64,000 nt of DNA from Capsicum annuum (taxonomy: Eukaryota; Streptophyta; Magnoliopsida; Solanales; Solanaceae), in contig NC_061119.1 in the NCBI RefSeq assembly GCF_002878395.1, forward strand, positions 16,360,780 to 16,424,779, read 5' to 3'. Of this stretch, positions 36,083 to 47,111 are shown one piece after another. The notes beneath the pieces are model-generated. The model was given only the letters and a program-made list of their open reading frames with translations. It was not told the DNA's origin and made no database searches. Every line of letters begins with the position of its first letter. Positions within the stretch are counted from its first letter, which is position 1. Both the position numbers and the translations under genes were made by a program.

Positions 36083-37332
36083 AATTTATTCACTATAATG
36101 TCACAAGTCAAAATCAAAAGATAAGTTGCTTTATGACAGTAACATATAACTTTAACACAGCAGAACTAAGGCAATCTCTTTGCGATGAGTTTAAGAGAGT
36201 AGCATGTCAAAATAAAAATCCTTGGTTGATTGGGGTAACTTTAATACTTTTTTGCAGACTCGGGATAGGCTACAAGGAGCTCCAGTAACCACTTTTGATA
36301 TTAGAGGTTTGGCAAAGTGTGTTCATGACTTATAATATAATACATTGCTTAGAAAAGTGAGTATTACTCCTGGACCAAAAAGCAGTTTGGTATTTATAGG
36401 GTTTGTAGTAGGTTGGACAGGGACTTAGGCAATGATGCATGGATGTTTTAGTATGACAAATGGAGGTGGAATATAAGTTGCATATGCACATTCCTTCTTA
36501 TATCCCTTACTAATATACCTTTCAAGTTCTTCAATATTTGGGTTTCTCATGAAGTTTTATGCAGCTAGTTCAACATCACTAAAAGGTTAGAAATCATATT
36601 GGTAACATGGGATACATCTAGCAATAATTGAAAGCAATGAAATCTCAGTTTAGACAATTCAATAATCAATTCTATAGAGTCATTACTGAGAAGATTCACC
36701 AATTGAGAAGTTACCTGGAGGATGCTCAGCAATCTCTAATTATGCGGTACTCAGATAATCTATCCCTTGAAGAAAAAGGATTATTGTTGTAGCTTAAGAG
36801 ATGATGTAACATAAAAGAAAGTATAATGCAACAAAATTCAAGAGCAATGTGGATTAAACTTGGTAACTCAAACACTAAATACTTTACTTTAATTGCAAAG
36901 GAAAGAAAGAACAAAAAAATACTGGAGCTCTTGTCAACTAATGGTGTGAGATAAAAACAACTACTGGAGCTCTTGTCGACTAATGGTGTGAGATTAGTAG
37001 AACTTGCAGATATTCACCAAGAGATCATCAACTTTTATCAGTCTCTAATAGGTACAAAAAGTGCTTGAGGCTAAGTGGAACTTGCACCTTCTTAAGACAC
37101 TTGCAGATACCAAACGAAGTATCATTAGACAAGCCCATGCAGATATTGGGTGATTACCCAAAGGTGCACTGAAAAGAGATTGTGTATTGTAATAGTGCTA
37201 GACCAATGGTTGAATTTACAACATGGTTGCAGGCTCAAAATAGATTACTTACTACAGATATATCGATAAAATGGAGATTACCAGTTGCTTCAATGTGTAT
37301 ATTGTATAAACAAATGTCAAAAATAAGGGATT
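36083..37332 (+). pseudogene. LINE fragment 2: endonuclease end, partial RT, zf-RVT
   Basis: This continues the LINE ORF2 of 11324-11759. It opens with FIHYNVTSQNQ and FMTVTYNFNTAELRQSL, the usual later EEP motifs. The pre-RT part has SRAMWIKLGNSNTKYF (about 36838-36890), as in plant LINE sequences with WLKLGDQNTKFF. The 32-bp segment ACTGGAGCTCTTGTC... is repeated with a 42-bp period at 36921-36994. The RT palm is essentially missing: the sequence jumps to the zf-RVT region with TTWLQAQNRLLTTDI and KWRLPVASMCIL at about 37217-37305. Many stops. It is then cut at 37333 by the second SIRE-like element. Confidence 0.82.
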
Positions 37333-38170
37333 TGTAGGGTTGGGTAGGGTTACTCCTCAACTCAGTGAACTGTTCCCAGAATCACACATGCAACAAAAAA
37401 TATAAGGTAAATGCAGTAAGTAGTGCAGGAGTACAAAAAGTAAAGACATAGGATTTTTACGTGGAAACTCCTTGCTCAAGGAAGAAAAAACCATGACCTG
37501 CCTCCAGGATTTCAATCTCCACTATATTTAAGCAACACCTTGAATACAGAATCCAAGGATTAACCTCTTAATCCTTTATTTCCTAGTAATAACTCTATTA
37601 TAAAGAAACCAAGTAATAACTCTACTGCTTTCACCTTCAGCTACCTCTAACTGGACTCCTCAAGCTAACTCTAGCTTGGACACAATCACCTAACTCTAGA
37701 TGATTTACAAAGATGGTACACCATAATACCTTCTACAATTATCAGCAAACATAGGCAGAATTTTAGGAACAAAATACAAATATGCAACTATAATAAGGAA
37801 ATGAAAATATAACTCAATGAAAAACAGGTTCCCTATTATAGTTTCAGCCTTTGATTGCAATATTGAGATACTTTAGAAAGATCTTTAATTGTGAGCATAT
37901 GAAAGTGTTGTGTTATTATTGAGGAATCTAAGCATTATATGTTATGACACAAAAAAACCTAGAAGCATTCTCATTGGTTGAGGCAAAAAGGTGGCAGAAA
38001 CTTTTCACCAACTTCTGTACTTACGTGTCAGTTAGAAAGTTGACTGTAACAGCGATCGGTGAGCCCAACCTATTCCCTAATGCATAGAGGCCTTTTTCAT
38101 CACAACAGAAGCTTCAAGGAACAGGTCCCAAACTAAGAATTTGTCAATCGTCAAAACTAAAGACTTAACG
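37333..38170 (-). repeat. 3' LTR of the pol-less element
   Basis: 838 bp; on the plus strand begins TGTAGGGTTGGG and ends GACTTAACG. It aligns with 43198-44033. The minus-strand tract next to it (38171-38184, AAAAAATGAGGAAAT) is the polypurine tract. Confidence 0.87.
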
Positions 38171-38487
38171 ATTTCCTCATTTTTTATGATGACAAACCCA
38201 TATAATCAGATCAACATTCTCAGCGTCTTCAATCAAGTTTTACACAGCACACAACCTATACTTCAGCAACACAACATAAGCCACAAGACCACATACCAAA
38301 CCAATTTTGCCCAATCAATTCCCCTTATCACTGATGCATATAATAATACAAACATCCTCCACCTTATTCCCTCTATCAATGGGCATATAAGTTCCCCCTA
38401 AATGAGAGAACCCCTATTCTTATCAGCACACCCTACTGACTACATATCTCCATAGCATACTACACATATACAATACTACAACTGATA

Positions 38488-38488
38488 G

Positions 38489-38536
<48 letters not shown>

Positions 38537-38562
38537 AATACACACACACACACATATATACA
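38488..38562. repeat. Compound microsatellite (CT)n(TA)n(CA)n
   Basis: A TC/CT run is followed by TA repeats and then CA repeats with a TA tail. It lies just inside the 3' LTR of the pol-less element. Confidence 0.95.
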
Positions 38563-39057
38563 CAGCATACTATGCATATCTACAAATGTAGTCTTAACAT
38601 TTCCCACTTTTGACATTATCAAAAAGGTTAGACAGTAAACCAGGCATAGATAGGTTATACATGTTAATTCATGGCCACTGAAACAGCACTAATAGATGCA
38701 AGAGATATCTAATAAAAAAGATAAAATGATAGCACGAATCAAGCGATTAATGTCAAAACTATTCAAAGACTAGATCAGTATAAAAATCATTCAAAGATAG
38801 TGATAATAAAATAACTTATCCATGTGCTAAATTCATTGCTAGAGTAGTAGGAGCTGGGTGAGGGGGTGAGAAGCAAAGAAAAGAGGTTCTAAAAGCATGG
38901 TCATGCTCTCACTTGCATTGGTATGATCTGGAAGGATTTGCTGAGTCAGGTCTTTATTCTTGACAATTAACATTTTAACCTTGCCTTAAAGATTCTTTAC
39001 CCTTTCCTACAAGGCAGCATTTTCAGAATGCAACTTTTCTTATGAATTTGCATATAC

Positions 39058-41155
39058 TTATCCTTCTTTTATGGATGACGCCTTTAGTTTAATAATTTTA
39101 GCATCCTTCAGAGCAATCAGGGCAGTAATAGACTCAATTTCTTCCTTCAAATTCTTTTGTGTTTCCATCAGTTCGGATACAAGAGATTTAGACTTCCTAC
39201 CACCTCTCTTGGGAACACACTCATTATCCTCAAGAGTGGTCAAGTTGAATACCTGCTTAATAGAATTGAATTTTCCTTGCCCACACACCACATTGAAGTA
39301 ATCAAGATTCTTGTTGATCCAGAACCTATAATCCAACCCATGTTTCCTATCCTTAGTAGTTATTATTGTATGCGTGTGCTCAATGATGAGTGCAGGGAGA
39401 CAAATTTTCTTAAACTTGGCTAATATCTCCATGAGATATGAATCTAGCAGTATTACAGTAGTTCTTTTCTTTAATTGGGAAAGAAGACACTTATTCACCA
39501 GCTCAAACAATAACCGGTACTTACCTTTCAATGCCTTCTTAGTTACATTCCTTATATTCATATCATCCAGATCACTACATATTGTTAAGAATTTGGTATA
39601 TCCCTCTTCTTTTCTTATTGACTTTATTCCCTCAGTAGGAACTCCTAAAACCTTAGACAGTACTTCCTCATCAAATGCAATATTCATCCCATTTACCTAA
39701 GAGCTCGGGTACAAACAATTGTCTGAGAAAGTCAAATAGTGATAAAACTAATGCACTTCCTATTTATACAGAGGAGCAACAAGTCCCTCAAATAAGTTCT
39801 CCCATCCTTGAAATCTAACCCACTCTAGTAGTTCTCTCATTCCCATAAACTCAACAATTGCAGGGTCAAACACTTTGTCTCTTAACACTTCTTGAGTCCT
39901 TTGGATTTCTTGTTTTGCTTCCTTTGATAGAACTTTTCCCTTCCCAAAAAAAAGGAGACCTTAGGAGATGGTCTAGAACCCTTAAGAGATGGTCTAGAAC
40001 CTCCTGTAATTTTTACAACTTTGGGACTACTCCTAGATTTTTTTTCTATAGAGTGTTCCATTCTTCTCTTTTAAGTCAACTTACTCATAGATTCTTCTAA
40101 CTGTACTTTCTTCTCTTTTTTGGGAGAAAGAACTTTCTTTATTTTTCTAGGAGATACAATCTGCTTTCCTCTTTTGGAAGATAGAACTTTCTTTCCCTAT
40201 ACTTTGACTGTTAAAGATTTTATAATTCTTTCTATATCCGAGTCAATAGAGTCACCATTGAAGATGTAATCATCATTATTATCTTTAGGTAGACTTGCAA
40301 AGAGTTCATCAATATTGTAAAGTCATTGTCTTTGCTATCATCATCATCTGTCTTCATATCAGACTCATTAACAATAACTGGTTCTGTAATAGCTTAGACA
40401 ATAACTGGTTCTGTAATAGCTATTTCTATTCCTTTCTCTGTTCTTCTTCTTTTGGTATCATTCTTGTTTTTAACTAAGGCTTCTTTGAGAGAATTTTTTG
40501 AACTCACTCTAGCCCCTAGTGTTCTACCTCTTCCAGAAAAGAAAGATCCTTTTCTAGAAAATTTCCACGCTAATGTCTTATTGCCATTACTGTCTAATTA
40601 ACTCTGTATAGTCCTATTTCCTCCTAAGAGATCAAGTATAGAGTTAAGGGTCTTAAGTTCATCATCACCACCAGAGATAGACACATTTGGTATCTTTGTA
40701 AAAATATTTGCGGGGGGATTTTCCCATCTGGGTGGTTCTGCACTCAAGTCTGTGAGTCCCTGTATTCTAATTTATTTAATCATATCTTAAATATTAGAGG
40801 AATCCTCCCTAGAGGTTGGCAGATAATCAAATAGGGTTTCGTCCAAGGAGGCACTACCAGACTTTATTGAAGAAACAGACTTATCTGATGATAGGGTTTG
40901 GGTTTTTGAGGAAGAATCAAAATCCCAACAAGAAGGAACTGATTGATCATAGATTGATTCCTCATACTTATTTTCTTATGGGAAGAGTATAAAAGAGAGG
41001 CCATTGAGAAGTTTAACCTTGGATTCTTCTTCACTAGGAACCTTATTTTCACAGGACTCTATTCTGGATTTTATAAGGTCGTCAGTAACATCCTTTTCTT
41101 TTTGTAAAGAAGCATCAGGGGTTTAAACTTTCTTAGAATTGAAATCCCTAGACAT
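39058..41155 (-). pseudogene. env-like ORF of the pol-less SIRE-related element
   Basis: The longest open frame of the window is its C-terminal part: 209 codons, 39058-39687, starting MNIAFDEEVLSKVLGVPTEG. It has a globular-looking half with HGLDYRFWINKNLDYF, then a KRGGRKSKS basic patch and a C-terminal coiled coil rich in Glu, Leu and Lys. This arrangement is that of the plant transposon protein domain found in SIRE-type env-like ORFs, which I recognise by style. The N-terminal part starts at 41155 with MSRDFNSKKV and is Ser/Asp/Glu-rich and low complexity, with one TAA close to the start and others later. In-frame tandem repeats occur (39960-40005, 40371-40425). No signal peptide or reliable membrane helix is seen, so an envelope function is doubtful. 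Confidence 0.65.
40371..40425. repeat. Two tandem 27-bp units in env-like ORF
   Basis: ACAATAACTGGTTCTGTAAT followed by AGCTTAG is repeated directly after 27 bp. The period is a multiple of three, so it keeps frame. Confidence 0.85.
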
Positions 41156-42464
41156 TTTGCATAGGGATAAAGGGGAAAATCTAGTGATAGCAAATATTTT
41201 CTCTGACCTTAAAGGGATGGAAGGAGTATTTATCATTTTTAAGGAAGTGGGTTCGCTTATTTAGGAGGGTAAAGAGGAATTAGACATTGAAGAGATTAAG
41301 ATATCTTGTGCAGAACTAGCTGATATGAGTTTTAAGAGCATCAAGGAACTAATAAGGTTTGTGAGAGAGATTAAGGATTGTTTTACGTAATTAAAGAGAG
41401 AGAATCTGAATAATGATTTAAATAGGATAAAAGGAATAATTCATATTTTATTAAGGGATTGTTTGAAGAAACGTGCCTAGCTCGATGGGCGCAGCTCTTG
41501 GACTTAAAGAACATGATAGCTTTTTAGAAAAAAGGGTAGGAGAGTGATGTGGCACACATCATTTATGTTAAATAGTCACTATATAAGAATGGTTGGTGAT
41601 ACTGACCTGATATAGGACCTGATCCCTAATTGATTTTATAAAATATTATGTGTTATCTCACCTTCTCCTGCTTTTACTCTTTTTCTTCTCGACCAGGGTA
41701 TTTATCTGCAGAAAATATGAAGCTGAATTAGACATATATGCTAATGTCCAGCTAACATATCTTCTTACCATTTTATATCCACCAAGGAAAATAATTTTTG
41801 AAAGGGTCCACCATCCAACTGGATCACATAGGCTCTGTTTCCTCAGTCCTCTTTCAATCAATTCCCTAGAATCATTCTTGAGGAACCTAAGTGTATATAT
41901 ATATATGGAAGACTTTGCCTTTTTCAAAGGCCTGATGCAAGAGGTATTCTTTCAACCTTTTAGACATATGTTATGGGCAGCCATGTTTAATTTCATCTAT
42001 ATTAGATGCTACCCCTTACATTGACCTGCATCACAGATCAGTCATTAGTGTATAGAAACCACTTCATTTTAAGTTTCTAATAAGAGGATAGAGGTATATT
42101 AGCTTTTTCTTGGTACAGATGGGTAATCTTCTTTTCCTTTCTTTTGAAGTGATGAGTTTACTCCTCTCTCTAATTTGTTTCTTTGTAGGAACACATTTCT
42201 CTTAAGTCCTCGGCCTTTTCGCATTGCGAGCTTGAGTGATCATCCTTGCCCTTTGTGTGCTTGACAGCATAAATCGAGTCTTCACCTAGACAATGGGTCT
42301 CTAAACTACTCCAAGATGGTTGGATCTTAACTGGTTAAAATTTTAAGTTCTTTTGGAAAAGAAGTCCATGTGAGTGTTTTTGCAAGCTCAATTTTTACTC
42401 AATTTTTATCTTTAGCTTCAACTAATTATTCTTCCAATTGAAACTAAATGTTGCTTCCCTCTGC
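41156..42464. other. Spacer where pol would be expected
   Basis: No pol motif was found on either strand. Two overlapping frames at 41650-42024 (+) and 41658-41927 (-) have no recognisable family and look like chance frames. The stretch therefore marks the loss, or replacement, of the whole polymerase region. Confidence 0.6.
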
Positions 42465-43136
42465 CTATACTTTGGACATTGACTTGGTAATATCACTTAA
42501 TTTTTTACTTAGGAGATCATTTTCATGTGATAGATTCTTGCAAGTTACTTGCTGCTCAGACATCTCCACACTTAGTTCTATCAGTTCTTCTTCGCACGTT
42601 CCTAGATCATCCTTCAGTTTTCTTTTTTCACCTGTGAGTTCTGTCACTTGGACACTCAAATCAATGACTTCTTATTTACATTTTTCAAAAGTATTTTTCA
42701 TAGTCTCTTTGTCTTCGACTATCTCATTTAAGGAATCAATCAACGCAGAGGCAAGAGATCTCAGCTTGTTGAGGGAGTAGTCCTTCAGATTCTCTTTAAC
42801 ATCCAAGAGAGTCATAGGTCAATTGACATTTTCATCTAAGTCTACCATCAAGTTAAGAAGTGCATCAGAGACTTGAACCTCTTCTTCTATTGCCGTGATG
42901 GTAATGTCTTCCTTTTCCTCAAACTCGTTTGAGTCAATTGATGAATCATTCCTCCAAGCTGCAAGTACCTGACTGGCAATTTTATCAGCCTCAATTTTCC
43001 AGCTGCTCCTCACAGTGGCCCTCTGCTTCCTTTTTTTGGACACAGTTTCAGCCTTTTTCAAGTCTTTGAGAACCCTTTTTGCAATCCGAGTTGTTTCACT
43101 AACTCCAAAGGAGTAAGTAGCTTGTGAAGCCTCCAT
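42465..43136 (-). pseudogene. gag remnant of the pol-less element
   Basis: Minus strand, starting MEASQATYSFG 47 bases after the PBS, the normal Gag start position. The capsid core is missing: the frame passes quickly to a basic segment (SKKRKQRATVRSSWK) and then to AAWRNDSSIDSNEFEE, which in SIRE Gag follows the zinc knuckle. After a TGA the frame continues as a coiled coil, with VQVTELTGEKRKLKDDLG and EELIELSVEMSEQQVTC down to 42465. So both ends of Gag are retained and the capsid and knuckles deleted. Confidence 0.75.
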
Positions 43137-43182
43137 TTATTAGGATCCTTCCATAGTGTTAGCCTTATTATGGAAGACCAGT

Positions 43183-43194
43183 GCTCTGATACCA
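43183..43194 (-). other. Primer binding site of the pol-less element
   Basis: The minus strand reads TGGTATCAGAGC exactly, three bases inside the 5' LTR. The perfect PBS contrasts with the decayed coding parts. Confidence 0.88.
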
Positions 43195-43197
43195 AAT

Positions 43198-44033
43198 AAA
43201 GGATTAGGGTGGGTTGCTCTTCGATTCAGGGAACTGTCCCCAGAATCACACATGCAACAAGAAATAGAAGGTAAATACAGTAAGTAGTGTAGGAGTACAA
43301 AATGTAAAGACACTGAATTTTTATGTGGAAACTCTTTTCTCAAGGGATAAAAAAACATGACTTTCCTCCACGATTTCAAGCTCCACTATATTCAAGCAAC
43401 ACCTTGAATACAGACTCCAAGGATTAACCTCTTAATCCTTTGTTTCCCAGCTATAACTCTATTACAAGGAAACCAAGCAGTAATTCTACTCCTTCCACCT
43501 CTAGCTACCTCTAACTGGACTCCTAAAGCTAACTCTAGCTTGGACCCAATCACCTAACTCTAGATGATTTAAAAAGACGGTACACCACAACACCTACTAC
43601 AATTAAGAAAATGTAGGCAGACTTCTAGGAACAAAATACAAAGACTCAACCATAACAAGGAAATAAAAATACAACTCGATGAACAATAGGTTCCCTATTA
43701 TAGTTTCAGCCTTTGATTGCAGCGCTACGACACTTCAGAAAGATCTTTAATTATGAGTATATGGAAGTGTTGGTTTTATTGTTGAGGAAGATTAGCATTA
43801 TATGTTGTGACACAAGAAAACCTAGAAGCATTCTCATTGATTGAGGCAAAAAGATGGCAATAACTTTTCACAAACTTTTGTACTTATTTGTCAGCTGAAA
43901 AGTTGACAGTTACAGCGACAGGTGAACCGAACTTGTTTCCTAATGCGCAGAGGCCTTTGTCATCACAACAAAAGCTTCAAAGAACAGGTCCCAAACTATG
44001 AATTTGTCAATCATCAAAACTCAGGATTTAACA
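43198..44033 (-). repeat. 5' LTR of the pol-less element
   Basis: About 836 bp, ending on the plus strand in CAGGATTTAACA (element start TGTTAAATCC). The inner border is uncertain by a few bases because the terminal dinucleotide has decayed. Confidence 0.87.
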
Positions 44034-44266
44034 GGATCATCTATTCTTTAGATGTTATTATTATGCCAAAAATAAATGATGATTGCTAAGAGAATTGTTT
44101 ATGTTGTGTTATAGCTATTGCTACTACCATGTCGATTCTTGATAGATGTAGCTATTAGTAGAAAATGTATTAGTCTGTTTTTAGTGAGAAGCTAGTTTTG
44201 TATGCTTTATACTTACATTTTTGGTGATTAATAGAATGACTAAATACCAAAAAAGAAAAAAAAAAA
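44034..44266 (+). pseudogene. LINE fragment 3: zf-RVT end, 3' UTR and poly(A)
   Basis: Directly after the target duplication the plus strand reads DHLFFRCYYYA, the conserved end of the plant LINE zf-RVT domain (EDHLFF.C.YA). A non-coding 3' UTR follows and then an A-rich tail at 44249-44266 (interrupted by one G). This closes the LINE that began at about 11324. Without the two insertions only about 1.9 kb of LINE remains. Confidence 0.85.
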
Positions 44267-45282
44267 GTACGTGTTATGGTTCAACAACCACCCAAATTGA
44301 ACTACTCACATGTGTTTTTTAATTGTTTTTCCATATTGCATTCAGATTGTTAATGATTTTATAATTAACTTAAATCCTAATTAAATAAGTAAAAGTTAAA
44401 AATGAAAAGGAATTGAAACTAAAATAGAAGATATGACTAAATTAAGAAGAACGTGATAGTTTAGTAAATTATTGATCTGTTATCTGTAAATTTGACTGAG
44501 ATAATATTGACGAAAGAAATAGATAACTAAAGTTCTAGTTAATTGTTGCTTATTTCCATTTTAATTTCTAACTAGTATAGTATCCGTACGATGCGTAAAA
44601 GTTATTATTATTTGATCGATTGTGAATTTAAATTATTTTATCAATGATTCAAATTAAAAGAATCCATCACTACTTTAAAAATTTACTATTCATTAATGAA
44701 CTTTATAATTTTTAATAAATTTTGTGAGAATTTAAAAACCATTATCCTTTCATTCATCTAAAAAGCAAGGATACATATTGTCTTCATTTAAACTAATTTT
44801 AAGTCCCTGAAGCAACAAAATACACCAAAAAAAAAAAAAAAAAACTAAAGGTGAAGCAAAATCTGTTACAAATAATCATACAAAATATACTACTGATTAA
44901 TAAATATATTTAATTATAGTTAATATGTAAAGCAAAATATATTTAATTTCAACTAAATAGGTTGCTCAAAGAAAGTGGTGAAAGCTTCAAATATTAATAA
45001 GTAGTTAATTTGACAGCGCTTAGCGCGGTAAAAAAAAAGGGGAAATGGCCAACAAATTATTTTTATAATTTATAATAAAAATTAATTTTACTAAATAATC
45101 AATTAAAAGATATAAATACTATTTGTAAAGTCAGATCCAAAGTGGATAGCCTTGATAAAATTTTAAAAAAATAGCACTCTATTCTAGCAATTCTACTTTA
45201 TATTGCTAAATAAATATATTTGCCAACAAAGTAAAGAATGCATCCTCCATATAGTCACTTCCAACACATAAGTTCCCAAGAA
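44267..45282. other. AT-rich intergenic DNA with a possible Helitron end
   Basis: No gene is visible. On the minus strand, at 44600-44571, a weak hairpin (around CGCATCGTACGG) is followed by CTAGT and a T. This resembles the Helitron-like end at 2400-2429 (GCACATCGCGCGGGTAC...CTAGT). A GC-rich island, AGCGCTTAGCGCGG, lies near 45017. Poly(A) runs occur at about 44824-44842. Confidence 0.4.
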
Positions 45283-46291
45283 GAGTCCGGAACCAAAATA
45301 TGTCCTACAACTAAAAAAAATATCAATGTATGCCATATAAAAAAAAACATCAAAATAGGCTTTGTGTACTTAATAAATGCACAATATCTTTAACTTTGTG
45401 ACGAAAAACATCTGACGATGTTAAAAAAGTTAAAGTTTACATTGTGCACTTAATAAGTGCACAATCCATTCTTTTATGGATTGTGCACTTAATAAGTGCA
45501 CAATCTATTTTTTTTATAGGTTGTTCAATTTTTTAAAGATTGTGCACTTTTTTTAGTGCATAATCCATTTATTTATAGATTGTGCACTAAAAAAGTGCAC
45601 AATATATTATTTTTGATTGTGTACTTTTTTAGTGCACAATTTATTTATTTATATTGTCCACTTTTTTTGCATGATTGTGCACTTGTTTTGGTCCTTTAAT
45701 ATTTTAAGTAATGAAAAAGTGATCTAAAATATTTATATCAAAAAGAATTTGTAATAAAAATTCATATTTTATATTGTAATATAAGACGTGTAAATTATGT
45801 TCTACAAAGTCATTAGAGACATATGTTAAATTGGTGACCCACGTATAAGTTAAATTTCAAAATATTTTCTTAAGAACTTCATAATCTACCAATTATTTTT
45901 CTACAAAATTTATTCTCTAAATTTATGCTTTACGAAATTAGGCCATAATTAAGTATACTTTAATCTTCAAATATTCATTAATAAGGAGTGAAGAGTAAAA
46001 ATCAATTCTTGGAAAAACTTGATTTTAAATATGATCAATCAAATTATAAGCCACTTAGAAATTGAATAGAAAAAAAAAAAAAAAAATTTTGTATAAAAAA
46101 AAAATATTTCTTATGAAAAAAATATAAAACTAAAAATACTAAAAGCAAATTACTATGGAAGGACTTTGAATTAAAAGGGACAAGCAAATTTGTCAATTAA
46201 GTTAGGATACTTTAAGTTTTGTGAATTAGGTAAAATGGACAAAAAAAAATTCAGTTTTTTTTTATATATTTCCATTCCAACAACTAAAAAG

Positions 46292-46358
46292 GTTGTCTCA
46301 ATAACTATCGAAGTGTTCGACAACTTTGATAGTCAACTTCGATAGTTATTGAGACAAC
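46292..46358. repeat. Perfect 23-bp inverted repeat, 21-nt loop
   Basis: The left arm 46292-46314 starts GTTGTCTCAATAAC and ends GAAGT; the right arm 46336-46358 is its exact reverse complement. The loop 46315-46335 contains a shorter GTTCGACAACTTTGATAG segment related to the arms. Confidence 0.92.
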
Positions 46359-46629
46359 TAACAAAGTTATCAAATAACTTTAATTGTCCCAACAACCGTT
46401 TCAATTATTTAAATGATTTTATCCTATTTAATTTAATAATATTGTGAGACCAAGTTATCGCTTTTTTTTAATTAAACATTTGTGGTCTTTCAACTTATTT
46501 TTCTCTACTATGGAGCGGAATTTCCCGTTGCATATATACTAACCAAGATAAACAATATAAGTCTAATCATATGCATTCGTTTAATTAAATTTCTTTTTCA
46601 TCAAATTGTTCAGTATTTTGCAAAAGAGT

Positions 46630-46800
46630 GAATTATATAAATAAATGAATTGTGCACTAAAAATGTGCACAATCATAAATGATATACTGTGCATAATTTA
46701 TAAATAAATGGATTGTGCACTAAAAATGTGCACAATCATAAATGATATATTGTGCATAATTTATAAATAAATGGATTGTGTACTAAAAAATGCACAATCT
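46630..46800. repeat. Tandem ~63-bp units with GTGCAC palindromes
   Basis: Two complete units and a partial third, each with ATTGTGCACTAAAAATGTGC, CAATCATAAATGATAT and TGTGCATAATTTATAAATAA. They belong to the interior of the foldback element. Confidence 0.85.
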
Positions 46801-47111
46801 TAAAAAAAAATGAATAATCGTGTTCAATCTATAAATAATATGAATAATAAGTACACAATTTATAAATAAAGAGATTGTGCACTTAATAAGTGCACATTCC
46901 AAAAAAAAAATGAATTGTGCACTTATTAAGTGCACAATGTGAACTTTAACTTTTTTAACACCGTCAGAAATCTTCTGTTACAAAGTTAAAGGTATTGTGC
47001 ACTTATTAAGTGCACAAAGCCTATTTTGGTGCTTTTTTTTATATATATATGACATATATTGATACTTTTTTTAGTTGTAGGGCATATTTTGGTTCCGAAT
47101 TCTTCCAAGAA

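Larger units (their letters stand above)
37333..44033 (-). mobile_element. SIRE-related LTR element lacking pol (non-autonomous)
   Basis: Two LTRs (37333-38170 and about 43198-44033), a PBS, a PPT and near-exact flanks GGATT (37328-37332) and GGATC (44034-44038) define the element. Inside, only gag remnants (42465-43136) and an env-like frame (39058-41155) are readable. There is no protease, integrase, RT or RNase H. At about 6.7 kb it is shorter than autonomous SIRE elements. Its LTR shares blocks with SIRE-like element 1 (GTGGAAACT, ACCATGACCTGCC), so the two are relatives. It splits the LINE between its RT and 3' end. Confidence 0.85.
45283..47102. mobile_element. Non-coding Mutator-like foldback element
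   Basis: Long terminal inverted repeats of roughly 200 bp start GAGTCCGGAACC on the left and, reverse-complemented, GAATTCGGAACC on the right, followed on both sides by AAAATATG and later CAAAATAGGCTTTGTG. Flanks are TTCCCAAGAA (45273-45282) and TTCCAAGAA (47103-47111): a 9-bp target duplication with one indel, the size for Mutator-like elements. The interior has no coding frame. It is filled with palindromes of the type ATTGTGCACTTAATAAGTGC (first at 45441) and a tandem block of about 63-bp units near 46640-46800. A perfect 23-bp hairpin lies at 46292-46358. Confidence 0.82.

Noticed and set aside
37333..37352. Telomere-like GTAGGGTTGGGTAGGGTT
   Set aside because: It resembles the plant TTTAGGG repeat, but it is only about three irregular units and forms the end of an LTR that recurs, in diverged form, at 43198.
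39071..39700. Three plus-strand frames of 76-108 codons
   Set aside because: They are antisense shadows of the minus-strand env-like frame and have no recognisable motif.
39058..41155. True envelope glycoprotein
   Set aside because: No signal peptide, hydrophobic fusion or anchor segment or cysteine pattern was visible. The env label is retained only as the lineage convention for this position.
41650..42024. Overlapping frames of 124 (+) and 89 (-) codons
   Set aside because: Neither resembles a retroelement or host protein, and both lie in a deletion zone of a non-autonomous element. I treat them as chance frames.
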